A stretch of DNA of 64,000 bases from Orientallactaga sibirica (lineage: Eukaryota; Chordata; Mammalia; Rodentia; Dipodidae): the NCBI GenBank assembly GCA_036365145.1, contig JAEOAD010000015.1, forward strand, positions 39,558,501 through 39,622,500, given 5' to 3'. A model generated the notes under the pieces. It saw only the letters and a list, made by a program, of their open reading frames with translations, did not search any database and was not told where the DNA came from. A program made the position numbers and the translations under genes. Numbering within the stretch: position 1 is the first letter of the stretch; each line of letters opens with the position of its first letter. Of this stretch, positions 10,512 through 20,986 are shown one piece after another.

Positions 10512-10690
10512 ACTGGGCGGGAAAGATGACTTGGTGGTTAAGATGCTTGCCTGTGAAACCTAAGGACTTAGATTTGATTCCCCAGTACTCACGTAAAGCC
10601 AGATGTACAGGTTTGCAGTGGTTAGAGGCCCTGGCACACCCACTCTCTAGCTCTCTATCTCCCTCTCTCTCTCAATCAAACAAACAGAGA
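10512..10690 (+). mobile_element. tRNA-derived SINE
   Basis: GGGAAAGATGACTTGGTGG head; middle shortened by about 25 bases. Confidence 0.8.
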
Positions 10691-10794
10691 AGCCAAGTAC
10701 TTTACACTGAGAAGATAGGTAGGGTGTCTTGAGGGCATTTGAGGAACAGGCCAGTCAGTCCCCACCCATCACAGGCTACAGGCTGCAAAAATCC

Positions 10795-10957
10795 TTTTTT
10801 TTTTTTTTTTTTTTCGTTTTTCAAGATAAGGTCTCACTCTAGCCCAGACTGACTTGGAACTCACTATGTAGTCTCAGGGTGGCCTCAAACTTATGATGAT
10901 CCGCCTACCTCTGCCTTCTGAGTGCTGTAAAGGTGTGCACCACCAGGTCCAGCCAAA
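10795..10957 (-). mobile_element. B1-like SINE
   Basis: More than 20 T, then TTTTTCAAGATAAGGTC; lacks GGATT near the end. Confidence 0.8.
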
Positions 10958-12436
10958 AATTACAAATTTTTTAATTGAAAGACTTTATCTCTTGGTAAGA
11001 ATCAGTAGGGTACACTGTTCCTACAGGGCTGCCCTTTGAACCATTGTTTTCCCTGGTTCAGAAGCCCAGGCACTCAGAGGCCACTGCAAACATGGTCCGG
11101 GCCCTGGGGGGTGTGTTTAATGCTTGAGCTGGCAGAATAGCTTGGCATCGTTCACCCAATGCTGCTGTGTTTCAAGAGTTACAGGATCACGGAGGCTTCC
11201 ATGGAGATTTCAAAGGAAATCCTAGGAGACCAGGCAACAGGATTGGATTCCTTGAGAGGAGCCCCTAAGAAGGTTATCTGCAAAGCTTAGAGGGTAAGGC
11301 CTGAGCTACACTGGGGATCCCAGGAAACTGGATATGCCAGGAACATGGGATGTCTGAGGAGGAGATCCACAGGTGACAAGTGAAGGCAGCCCAAAGGAGA
11401 AGCTATATGGGCTGCAGCCAGAAAACATATAGGGCAGGGCTGACCAAACCCTTTGGGGCTTACACCAGATAGCAACATGTCTGGGGTGCTAGACAAGTAT
11501 TGTTCTCCATGCTGGGTTTTGGTCTTGTTTTGGCTGCATCTCTCCTGTCAATGTTCCCATTTTTCCTTTTTGAAATGAAAATGTTTACTTATGCCATTAT
11601 GCTGGAAGTGTGTGAATTTATTTTGTAGGAGTTCATAGCTAAGAGGTGTCTTTGATATCAAGGAGTCTCTGGGATTAGACTTGAACAAAGGTGGAATTAT
11701 GACAGTGAAGATTCTTGGAGATGGACTTTTCATTGTTAGATGAATATAGGCTTTGGGGAGTCAGGGGGAAAATGTGTTCAACATTTGCCTGCCCACACAG
11801 CTGGGTGCTGTACTGAGAAGATCTGGAAACTTTAAGACGTGAGACAGACCACTGAAGGCTGGTCCTTGAGGGTATCTTGTTCTTGGTCCTTTCCTGTCTT
11901 TCTCTCTCTTTGTTTCCTGTTTGCCAAGAAATGAAGAACAGCATCTGCCACATGCTGCCACCACCCTGATGTTCTGCTCAAGTGCATGGGGCCATGCCAC
12001 CTTGGATTGAGCCCTCTGAAAACATGAAACAATATAAATCTTTTCTCCTTTCAGGAGTCTATGTCAAGCATTTTTTTTTCAGTGATCTAAAAGTAATATG
12101 GAAATGATGACAAATACTTTTGAGAAATAATTTAAAGAAAGGAAAGATTTATTTTAGCTCATAATTTCAGAGGTTCCACCTGGTCCCACAGCTGTGTGTA
12201 TGTGGCAAGGCATATCCCTGTAGAAAGGCACAATGGAACAGAGCTGTTCACCTCATCGTGACCAGGAAGCAGAGGGAGAAAGAAAGGAGAGGCCAGGGGC
12301 AAGATGCACCATCTTTCATAGGCGTACCCACAGTTACCTACTTCCTTCAACTAAGTCTTCCTCTTACTTTCTATGGCTCCCCAAATGTCATCATATCATG
12401 AGTTCATCAAGGGATTATTAACCCATTGATACATGT

Positions 12437-12461
12437 GTAACTTTAAAAAAAAAAAAATAAA

Positions 12462-12496
<35 letters not shown>

Positions 12497-12683
12497 TTAT
12501 TTATTTATGAGAGAGAGAGAGAGAGAGAATGAGAATGGGTGTGCCAGGGCTGCTAGCTACTGCAAACTCCAGATGCATGCACCACCTTGAGCATCTGGCT
12601 TTACATGAGTAATGGGGAATTGAACCTGGGCTCTTTGGCTTTGCAGGCAAGTGCCTTAACTTCTAAGTCATCTCTCCAGTCCT
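12437..12683 (-). mobile_element. tRNA-derived SINE
   Basis: (AT)n of 14 units plus (TTTA)n in the tail; body near consensus. Splits a MaLR LTR. Confidence 0.85.
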
Positions 12684-12812
12684 ACATGTGCTACTTTTGT
12701 TTGCATCCCACTTTAAGTGGGTGCTGGGGTATTGAGTGCTGCAGAATTGAATCCAGGCCAGCTCTGCAAATGAGGGCCTTTAACCACGGAACCATCTCCC
12801 CAGTGAATTTAC
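12684..12812 (-). mobile_element. Old tRNA-derived SINE
   Basis: Head remnant ATTGAATCCAGGCC and TTAACCACGGAACCATC. The earlier of two insertions into the LTR. Confidence 0.6.
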
Positions 12813-12984
12813 ATATGGATTAGCAATGACCTCAGAATCTAATTATTGCCCCCAAACCCACCAGCTGGAGGCCAAGCCTCTAATACAGGAGCTTTTAGGG
12901 TGTTTCACATCCAAACTATAGCACTGTTCAACTTTATCTACTTGTTTGTTTCCTGGCAGACCCCCTGGAGCATCAGCTTCACGA

Positions 12985-13105
12985 GGGCAGGAGATTTGGC
13001 CTAGAACTTACTATTTAGCCCAGGCTGGCCTTGAGCTTGTAGCAGCCCTCCTGTGTCAGCTTGGGAATGCTGGATTACAGACGTGTATTACCATGACTGG
13101 CTGAT
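12985..13105 (-). mobile_element. Old B1-like SINE
   Basis: TAGCCCAGGCTGGCCTTGAG and GGATTACAGACGTGTATTACC. Confidence 0.65.
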
Positions 13106-13159
13106 ATAAGCACAGATTTGCATAGTACAATATAAGCACCGTTTTATTCACTGTTGTAT

Positions 13160-13345
13160 GTTTTTTTTTTAAAAAAATATTTTATTTATTTATTTATTTG
13201 AGAGCGAACATGAGAGAGCCAGATAGAAAGAGAATGGGCACGTCAAGGCCTCTTGCCACTGCAAATGAACTCTGGAATTGAACTCTGGTCCTTAGGTTTT
13301 TGCAGGCAAATGCCTTAACTGCTGAGCCATTTATCCAGTGCACTG
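13160..13345 (-). mobile_element. tRNA-derived SINE
   Basis: (TTTA)n tail; missing the middle CACCTTGTGCATCTGG block. Confidence 0.75.
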
Positions 13346-14159
13346 CTGAATTTTCAATCCCTCAATATGAGTAAACATGCCAGGGTGTTATTGGGCAAAC
13401 TGAGCAATAAGTAAGTGTGGGGCTGGACATAGGAGTGCCAAAGGTTAGCATTATCTTCCTACTAATCCACTGTGTAGTCTTCACTGGAAACCTTTCTGGG
13501 TCACACTTGCCCCAGCAGAAAAATGAGGAGCAAGGGAGCAAAATGGCATCATTTTGGAATAAGCCTGTAGGCCAGGAGAGACTGATTGTAGAAGCCAGGA
13601 CCCCAGCTTGACTCACTACCCACCCGGAGCCCTGTATGGGGCAGCAGGGCTGAGCTGGAACCACCAGGGAAACTTGGCACTGGGCCCTCTGCTGGCAGGC
13701 AGGCAAGCAGGCACCTGGCTAGCACCTAAATTTCTTGGCTGAGTGAGGAGGCAGCATGTTTGATTGATCTGCCCTGTTGGGAGGTCCTGGTCATAAATCT
13801 CCCCAGCCCAGTGGGGTCGCCTAGGACCCAGGAGCCACAGCCAGTGCATTCCTTGGCTCTACTGGCTCCAGGCTGGAGGCTTTTGGCAATTCCAGCTTCT
13901 GGCACTGGGGCCCCCTGAGGTCTAAGTACCCATCTAACCTGATCATAGCCATGGCTCTGAGCACCAGAAAGTCTCTGCCCAGAGAGTTGCCAGTCTTTCT
14001 CCAAGTCTGACCTTGTGATCACATGGCATTACCTTAAGAAAACTTGCTCTTATACGTGTGAAGAGTCAGGACCCCTTAACTGCTTTGTGCCATGGGCCGC
14101 AACTGCTGTTTGGTGAAGCCTATGAACTCTGTTTTTAGAAACATAAAATAAAATGCTTA
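13346..14159. other. Repeat-poor intergenic stretch, about 0.8 kb
   Basis: Open frames up to 114 codons on the - strand show no domain or family resemblance. Nothing functional is recognised. Confidence 0.4.
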
Positions 14160-14164
14160 ACATT

Positions 14165-14449
14165 TGTGGTGGTTTGATTCAGGTGTCCCCCATAAACTTC
14201 AAGTGTTCTGAATGCTAGGTTCCCAGCTGATGGCAACTTGGGAATTAACACCTCCTGGAGGCAGAGTATTGTTGGGGGCGGGCTTATGGGTATTATAGCC
14301 AGCTTCCCCTTGCCAGTGTTTGGCACACTCTCCTGTTGCTGTTGTCCACCTTATGTTGACGAGAGAGTGATGTCCACCCTCTGCTCATGCCATCGTTTTT
14401 CCTGCCATCATGGAGCTTCCCCCTCAAGCCTAGAACCCTGACTAATACA
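14165..14449 (+). repeat. 5' LTR of element A
   Basis: Begins TGTGGTGG and ends TAATACA. By my base-by-base reading it differs from the 3' LTR at one position (C here, T there, in the GGGGGCGGG string). It lacks the segment that carries AATAAA in the related LTRs at 47292 and 47858. Confidence 0.9.
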
Positions 14450-15612
14450 AATAGTGGTACCAAGGAGTGGGATTGCTGCTAGACACCTGACTGTGTGGCT
14501 TTGGCCTTTTGAAGCTGATTTTCGAGAGGAATGTGGAAGGATTTGAAATCTTGGCCTAAGAGATGCCTTGCAGTGCTGTAAGTACAGCTTGATGGACTAT
14601 TCTGGTCAGAGCTGAAAGACCTGAATGCAGTAAGAACTATGAACTGTGAGGTTTGGCTTATGAGGGTGAGAAAGAGCTTTACTTGGACTGGGCTAGCAGT
14701 TTGTGTGAGAAGAGTCCTGTCCTGAGAAGATGTGCAGGGTTGCTTTGCATAAAAATGAACTGGTGCGAGCAGAGGGATAAGGCACAGAAAAAAAATGAAA
14801 TCTTTGGGTGAACTCTGCCCATTCAGCTGCAATTGAGAGATTACAACCTTTGAGATTGGGCCAGCTAACCTGCACTGGGGCAACAGGAAGAATGCAGACT
14901 CTTTTGAAGGGGCCTGAATGCTGAAGGAGTGTCCTGTTCTTCAAAGTCTGATTTATTCCCCCCTGGATTAACAAATTGGCACCCTACCTGGTATTATGGA
15001 GTATAACAAATGCAGGAAAGAGAGGGTCATTGAGTTTGCAATGCGGTCTTGTGTTTTGGAAATGGCCATGGGCAGTGTGAAGCAGGTTTGCTGGATGCCT
15101 GCATGGAGATCCCATGGGGCCATGAGGATGGACCGTGGGTTGCAGTGGAGACCCAGTGGAGATGCCGGGACTATGAGATGGCTGCCAAGGAGAGCTGCCG
15201 GCCCTGGATGAAGTTTCCCAGGACTGTGAGTAGCCTAGCTGGAGGGGCGGAATTGGAACTCCAGAGACTTGTTGCTGGTTAGAATTATCGGACTTGGGAT
15301 TTGTCACTGACTAGTTGTTGGATTGGAATTACAGAGTTTGACGTTTGCCCTGGTTGTTTAAAATCTTGTATTGGTTAAGTATTTCTTTGTTTTGCCCAAT
15401 GCCATCCTTTGCAGTGTGAATGTTTTATTCTGTGCCATTATGGGTTTTTTGGGGATATTTTTGGTATTATGGCTCAGTTAAAAGACCTTGGATCATGGGG
15501 ATGTATGAACATCATTGGAATTGATAAAAACTATGGGGACTTTTAAATTTGCATGAATGCATTACATTTTACATCATGTATGGTTATCAGTTTATGGGGG
15601 CCAGGGGCGGAA

Positions 15613-15897
15613 TGTGGTGGTTTGATTCAGGTGTCCCCCATAAACTTCAAGTGTTCTGAATGCTAGGTTCCCAGCTGATGGCAACTTGGGAATTAACACC
15701 TCCTGGAGGCAGAGTATTGTTGGGGGTGGGCTTATGGGTATTATAGCCAGCTTCCCCTTGCCAGTGTTTGGCACACTCTCCTGTTGCTGTTGTCCACCTT
15801 ATGTTGACGAGAGAGTGATGTCCACCCTCTGCTCATGCCATCGTTTTTCCTGCCATCATGGAGCTTCCCCCTCAAGCCTAGAACCCTGACTAATACA
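15613..15897 (+). repeat. 3' LTR of element A
   Basis: Same 285-bp length and same 3' deletion as its partner, so the shortened form was either copied from the source RNA or homogenised by conversion. Confidence 0.9.
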
Positions 15898-15984
15898 ACA
15901 TTGCAAAGGCAGCCAATTGTATTGACTTATAGCAATCAAAGTATTTAAGAAATGTTTGTGTTACAGTAATTTAAGTGCATCTTT

Positions 15985-16018
15985 TAAAAATTATTTATTT
16001 GCAAGCAGAGGGAGATAG

Positions 16019-16050
<32 letters not shown>

Positions 16051-16227
16051 GATAGAGAGATAGAGAGAGAGAAGAATGGGTGCACTAGAGCCTCCAGTGG
16101 GTGCAAATGAACTCCTGATGTGTGTGCCACTTTGTGCATCTGGCTTTACATGTGTACTAAGGAATTGAACCTGGGTCATTAGGTTTTGCAGGCAAGTGTC
16201 TTAACTGATGAGCCATCTCTCTAGCCC
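15985..16227 (-). mobile_element. tRNA-derived SINE with (GATA)n
   Basis: (GATA)n of about 8 units at 16018-16050 inside the purine-rich tail. Confidence 0.85.
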
Positions 16228-16534
16228 AATGAGTATTATACTTCCCTAGTGATAAATGTGTAATATGCTCAGACACTGCAGTAATTGTGGGGTGAGAGGA
16301 GTGTATCAGAGGGTTCTTTAGTGGTCTTCATTCTTAATGAAAAAAGATGGCAAATTTAACTTAGAGAAAAACATAAAAAATAGTTGGAGTTATTTTCCCT
16401 GTCCAAGTTTATGTGACTTTCCTTGGAAGAGACACATTAAGTGTGCAAACCCATAATACAATATTTCAGTTTTTGATAATGGATATCAATAGAGGCACCC
16501 AGGAGACTCAGATGGTGGTGGGGGAGTCAAGACA
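16228..16534. other. Unassigned intergenic stretch
   Basis: No gene, motif or repeat recognised. Confidence 0.4.
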
Positions 16535-16688
16535 AATCTTTTTTTTTTTTTTCCCTAAGGTAGGGTCTTGCCGTAGCCCAGGCTAACCTGGAATTTACTA
16601 TGTAGTCTCAGGGTGGCCTTGAACTCACAGTGATCCTATTTCTATCTCCTTAGTGTTGGGATTAAAGGCATGCACCACCACGCCCTGT
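16535..16688 (-). mobile_element. B1-like SINE
   Basis: Body from GGTAGGGTCTTGCCGTAGCC to CACCACCACGCCC. Confidence 0.85.
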
Positions 16689-17282
16689 ACCCTGCTCATT
16701 AAGAGAAATCTTGGAGAAAGTGCCCTTGCATTAAAATGCAAGACTTGGAGAATCAATTTGCTAAGAGGGGATGGAGAGAGCACTTCAGCTAGAGGTACAG
16801 CAGAGGAGATCTTGCCTGGGAGCAGGGGCCCCTGAGCCAGATGAGAGTGGAGAGGAGGCTGCAAGACGATTGCCCTGCTCTGCAGGTACCTGTGCAGAAG
16901 TGGAAACTTATGTTAGGATTATAGGAAGCCTGAATAAGTCTGAAGGAGTGCACAGACTTGAAACTAAGAGATTAACAGGTAGAACATCACAAGAATGAAT
17001 AAATAAGGTTTATACCTGTGCTCTAAACATTCCTTCTGGAATGTAAAACTCGGCTTTTTCTCAACTAAGCTTTCTGCTACATGGCTTTCACCATAGTGTC
17101 TTTTTTTCTGCAAAGTCACGACATCCTGGCTACCTGTCCTGCCCCACGTATCACGTCCTGTCCTCCAGGATACCTTCCTTAATGCTTCACCATCTATTGT
17201 CTTACACCACAGGCCTGGACATGCAATATGTCCTGTTTCCAACACCAATAACCAGTTTATTCACCAGTGTCCTTCTTCTTCC
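16689..17282. other. Unassigned intergenic stretch
   Basis: Several short open frames without resemblance. Ends in a CTT/CTC-rich run. Confidence 0.4.
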
Positions 17283-17452
17283 TCCTCCTCCTCCTCTTCT
17301 TCTTTTTGTTTGTTTTTCGAGGTAGGGTCTCACTTAGGCCCAGGCTGACCTGGAATTAACAATGTACCCTAAGGGTGCCCTCGAACTCACGGTGATCCTC
17401 CTACCTCTGCCTCCCAAGTGCTGGGATTAAAGGTGTGCACCACCAGCCCTGC
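17283..17452 (-). mobile_element. B1-like SINE
   Basis: First of two tandem antisense copies; tail expanded to TCC/TTC triplets. Confidence 0.88.
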
Positions 17453-17459
17453 TTCCCCT

Positions 17460-17606
17460 TCTTTTTTATTCCCCCAAGTTAGGGTTTCACTCTAGCCCAG
17501 GCTGACCTGAAATTCACTATGTAGTCTCAGGCTGGCTGGCCTTAAACTCATGAAGATCCTCCTACCTCTGCTGGAATTTAAGGTGTGTGCCACCACACCT
17601 GGCCAG
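17460..17606 (-). mobile_element. B1-like SINE
   Basis: Second tandem copy, with a duplicated GGCTGGCTGGCC. Confidence 0.85.
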
Positions 17607-20600
17607 AAGCTGCTTTTTTTCTCTGTTTTGGACACCCTCCCCTTCTTTAAGCCATTCTGATGCAGGGTAGGAGTGCAGGATCCAGGTAAGCATAGTTTTG
17701 CATCTTCAGTTACAAACCTCCCCACTCATTTCCCTACCTGCGCGGCATTGGTGCCACATAGTGCCACCTGCTGGTAGGCAGTGGAATGACAGAGAAGAGA
17801 TGGGAAGCCACCACGCCCAGCTCAGAAGGGAGGGGTTCTGGGAAGCTGCTGGCGCAGCATCCAGCCCACCAGCTGTAGCCAGGTGGAGGGCTTATCTGGG
17901 GTGGGATGATTGTGGAAGAGAGCTTGACTGGGAACTGGAACGGAGCATGGGTAAACAACTGGCTTTCTGGAGAGAGGACCCGGGGTACAGCCCTGCTGAG
18001 ACCCATCTAGACCTTGGACCTCAGATAGACAGGGGGACCCACCTTGTTACCATGGGGTTAGGTGTGTCCACCAGGCTGGGGCGTTGACTCTCCCCTGTGG
18101 TGAGGATCTCCAGGCAGCAGGACCAGCCTCAAAGCCAAGTGTCCACCCATAGCCTCCTTTTCCGGAACAGCTTGTTTTTTTGCTTTAAAGCCTGGGACTT
18201 TGCCCTGGGAGCTGTTTTCCTCATGTTGGTCACCTGATGTCCTTCCTGCTCATCCTCCTCCCCCACAGAATCCAAAGCATGGTCCTGAGAGTCCTTGCCT
18301 TTTCCTTAGAGAAGTTGGGGGTGGGAAGGCAGAGCCTGGGACTCCCATGATGATGGTAGAGGTTGTGCTGCCTCTGGGGGTCCTAGCTGATGAGTAACTT
18401 GCTGTCTACCTCTCTTTTTCTTGGGAGCAGGGATGGAGGTTGGGGGCTGACCCAGGTGAGGCTGCTACTGGCTCCTGGGATATCCTATATTTTTGAATTT
18501 TATCTTCCTGTTGCGTCCTGGCTCCTCTTCCTTTGAGACACTTTTGAATTGGAACCTGCATCCTGGTCCTTCACACGCACACGCACACGCACACGCACAC
18601 ACGCCCATCCCATACTCCTTGGGGAAGCCATGTTCTCCCATCTTGAGGAACTGCCAATTACAACCAGTGACAACCTGTAATCACCTACTCGCCGCTCTTC
18701 CCAGTCAGTCACTGTTTTAGAAACCATACCCTGGTTTTTCTATCTTCCAAGTATAGCTTGGACTCTGTCACTGGCGGTGTGGCTCTCACGACAGCATCCC
18801 CAGGTCCACCGCTCCCACCTCTGATGCCTGTCTTCTTTTCTCAGATGCAGATCTGACTTTTTGACTCCCCTGCTTATAGCCCCAGAGAACGGAATAGTGC
18901 ATGTTTGGCAACTTCTGCCCCATTCCCCACATTCCAGCCAGTGGTTCCTTGGCTGTTCATTAACATGCACCATGCCTGCTCTCAGGTATGTCTGAAGATT
19001 CTGACCCCACATTGGATATGAGGGAGAACAGAATACACTTGAATGGAAGATGTCGCTCAATGCCATGTAGAGCTCCTCTACAGCACTTTGAGAATAGATC
19101 AGCTTTGGATTGCCACAGGTCCTCTGTACGTGTGTGCTGGTGGGCACACACACATGCACCACCCCACATGCATACACATGGAGGAAGTTGGTGCAAGGCT
19201 CCCACCTGCACAGCAACCCTGAATAGAGAGGGTTAGCTCTGAACAGCAGTTTGGTGGCTTGTCTTGGGTGTTGTGGAGGGACTCCTGCTCAGGCCCTGGC
19301 CTCTGGGAATGGCCCATTTCAGACTGCTCATAGTGTAGCTGCATCCTTCTTTCCTCTTTCTTTCTTCCTTCCTTCCTCTTTTTCTGGACAAGAGGTAGGA
19401 CTTGGTGTCATTCAGGAGAGGCAGCATAGTGGAATCCCTCACAAGTGCTGACCCTTGACCCTTGACAGTAGTCTATAGCACCAAGAGATGTGTTTGACCC
19501 CACAGCCATCCACTTCTCAGCCACTAGGTTTTCAAATTCATCTCTACCAAACTTGGTACAGGCCCACTTCTTTGAAACTGCATCTCCTAGTGGTCAGGGA
19601 ATTTGAATTTAGGCTTGGATAACATGCTCTGTGTTCTGCACCCAGATGTAGATGGACACACAATGAATGTGGCTTTCCAAAGGATCCTGAGACAGCATGA
19701 GTGTGCAACATGATCAACCCCAGGGAAGAGTTGTTTCCTAAGTCCTTTGAGGAACTCCTGGAAGCAATAAGGTACACAGACCACCCAGAAAGCTGCTGCT
19801 TATGGCCCGTCCATGCTTTCCTGTGAGGAAGGAAGACAGGTCTGCTCTTGGCCTCTCCACTCCTGTGCTCCAGGAGGGGCTGAGACAAGGTCCTAGCATG
19901 ACTCTCAGCCTAGGTCTCAGGAGGTACTTGGGCCATTCTCTGTTCCTGAGCCGGAGGGCTTCATGGATGTTCTATGTCCTGCACAAAGGTGTTGTCTCTT
20001 CTGAGAGGTGTGGCTCCATGTCCTGGGACAGGTGAGCTTCCTTCAGGTTGCTCCTGGATATAGGCTGGGTTCTGGTACGTGAGAGCTTCCTTCTTTTGTC
20101 CTGTCCACCCACTTCTGTTTCCTGTAATGGGTGGAGGTGGATCTGAGGGCAGGCATTGAGGCTTTTGACCAAGGCAGATCTTGTGGGAGGGAGTTTCCAG
20201 GGACCACTGAGACAAGAGGCAGAATTGAGCTGGACTGTGTGTTGGGCTGGATTTAGGGAGCCACTGGGCTGGCCAGAGGTGGGGACAGCCAGGCTGTGTC
20301 CCAGATCTTGCCTTGGTGGGGGCAGGGATAGGTGAGGGGAGGACAAAATGTAGGCCAGGTTCTCCAGGAAGTGGGTAAAGGAATCTTCCCTGAGCCTCCT
20401 GATTTAGGGGTTTTTCCTAGGCTCCCTGAACTGGCTATAAGTTTCTTCATCTTACTGTCAGTCTTTTGAGAAGTCCCGCCTACAGGGCTCATTCCAGACA
20501 GGAATGACAATGTGTCATACCTTTCACGAGAGCCTAGTCTTATGCCAGGAAAGGTGAGCTCAGCAGAGACTCTGGGGCAGTCTTTTGGCTTGGAGGGGGC

Positions 20601-20919
20601 TGGGACTCCTCGCACACCTCTCTCATTCACAGACCCACCTTCTTAGACGGCCTCTGAAGGGTGACCTCAAATCCCAGCTTGGTAGGTTGGGGCAGCGGCC
20701 AGGGAGGCCAGGCCTGGCAGCTCATTTCCATGGGAGGGAGGGCAGTTTCTCTCCACTCCCGCTGTCCTCTCTCTCCGCCCTCCCTCACCTTCTTCCTAAC
20801 CTGTTCCTCTTCTGCTGGGCCAGACTGCAGCGGAGCTGATCTAAGGCAAACAACCGCGGATCAGTGGTAGTTCCAGGAGCCCAGTCACCAACTTTGGATA
20901 TAAGCTCCTACCTTCAGCC
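17607..20919. other. PDZK1IP1 upstream region and 5' UTR, repeat-poor
   Basis: 3.3 kb almost free of SINEs, apart from a (CACACG)n tract at 18573-18602. The proximal part (20,600-20,919) is GC-rich and should hold the promoter and 5' UTR. No clear TATA box at a usable distance. The long antisense frame at 19216-18740 (158 codons) has no recognisable family. Confidence 0.5.
18573..18602. repeat. (CACACG)n short tandem repeat
   Basis: Hexamer CACACG repeated five times; alternating purine/pyrimidine, so potentially Z-DNA-forming. Confidence 0.85.
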
Positions 20920-20986
20920 ATGCTGGCCCTCAGCCTGCTCATCCTGGGTCTGCTCGCCGCCTTGCCACCTGCCAGCTGTCAACAAG
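20920..20986 (+). CDS. PDZK1IP1: PDZK1IP1 coding exon 1
   Basis: Encodes residues 1-22 plus the first base of a Gly codon: the N-terminal hydrophobic segment, ending ASCQQ. Donor GT at 20987. The 5' UTR continues upstream; its start cannot be read from the sequence. A TATAA-like string at 20899-20903 is too close to the ATG to be relied on as a core promoter. Confidence 0.96.

Larger units (their letters stand above)
8835..12068 (+). mobile_element. Old MaLR element broken up by SINEs
   Basis: Left LTR about 8835-9165 (MSTB-like wording, with GAGGTGG, GGAGGAAG and ACTAACACA), internal sequence 9166-9503 and about 10,960-11,770, right LTR about 11,773-12,068. Several SINEs fill 9504-10957. 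The internal stretch GCTGGGTTTTGGTCTTG is typical of MaLR internals. Confidence 0.7.
12135..12925 (-). mobile_element. MaLR LTR remnant, reverse orientation, split by two SINEs
   Basis: Pieces 12135-12436 and 12813-12925. The final GTTTCACATCCAAACTATA is the reverse of a MaLR LTR start. The gap holds two antisense tRNA-derived SINEs. Confidence 0.65.
14165..15897 (+). mobile_element. ERVL-MaLR-like element A, full length, very young
   Basis: Two 285-bp LTRs (14165-14449 and 15613-15897) flank a 1.16-kb internal region. The 5-bp target duplication ACATT is exact (14160-14164 and 15898-15902). A primer-binding-like TGGTACCAAGGAGTGGG starts at 14455, as in ERVL-type elements, and a purine-rich tract precedes the 3' LTR. 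No gag or pol frame is present, as expected for non-autonomous MaLR elements. Confidence 0.9.

Noticed and set aside
14479..14974. Antisense frames of 93-134 codons
   Set aside because: They lie within the internal region of the MaLR element, antisense to it; a homologous antisense frame recurs at 46206-46577 in element B.
18740..19216. 158-codon antisense open frame
   Set aside because: Composition and motifs show no protein family, and there is no splice, promoter or conservation evidence.
1..20000. TAL1 exons or 3' UTR at the left side
   Set aside because: Synteny predicts TAL1 to the left on the + strand, but no frame here resembles its bHLH domain or C terminus, so the gene must lie outside the window.
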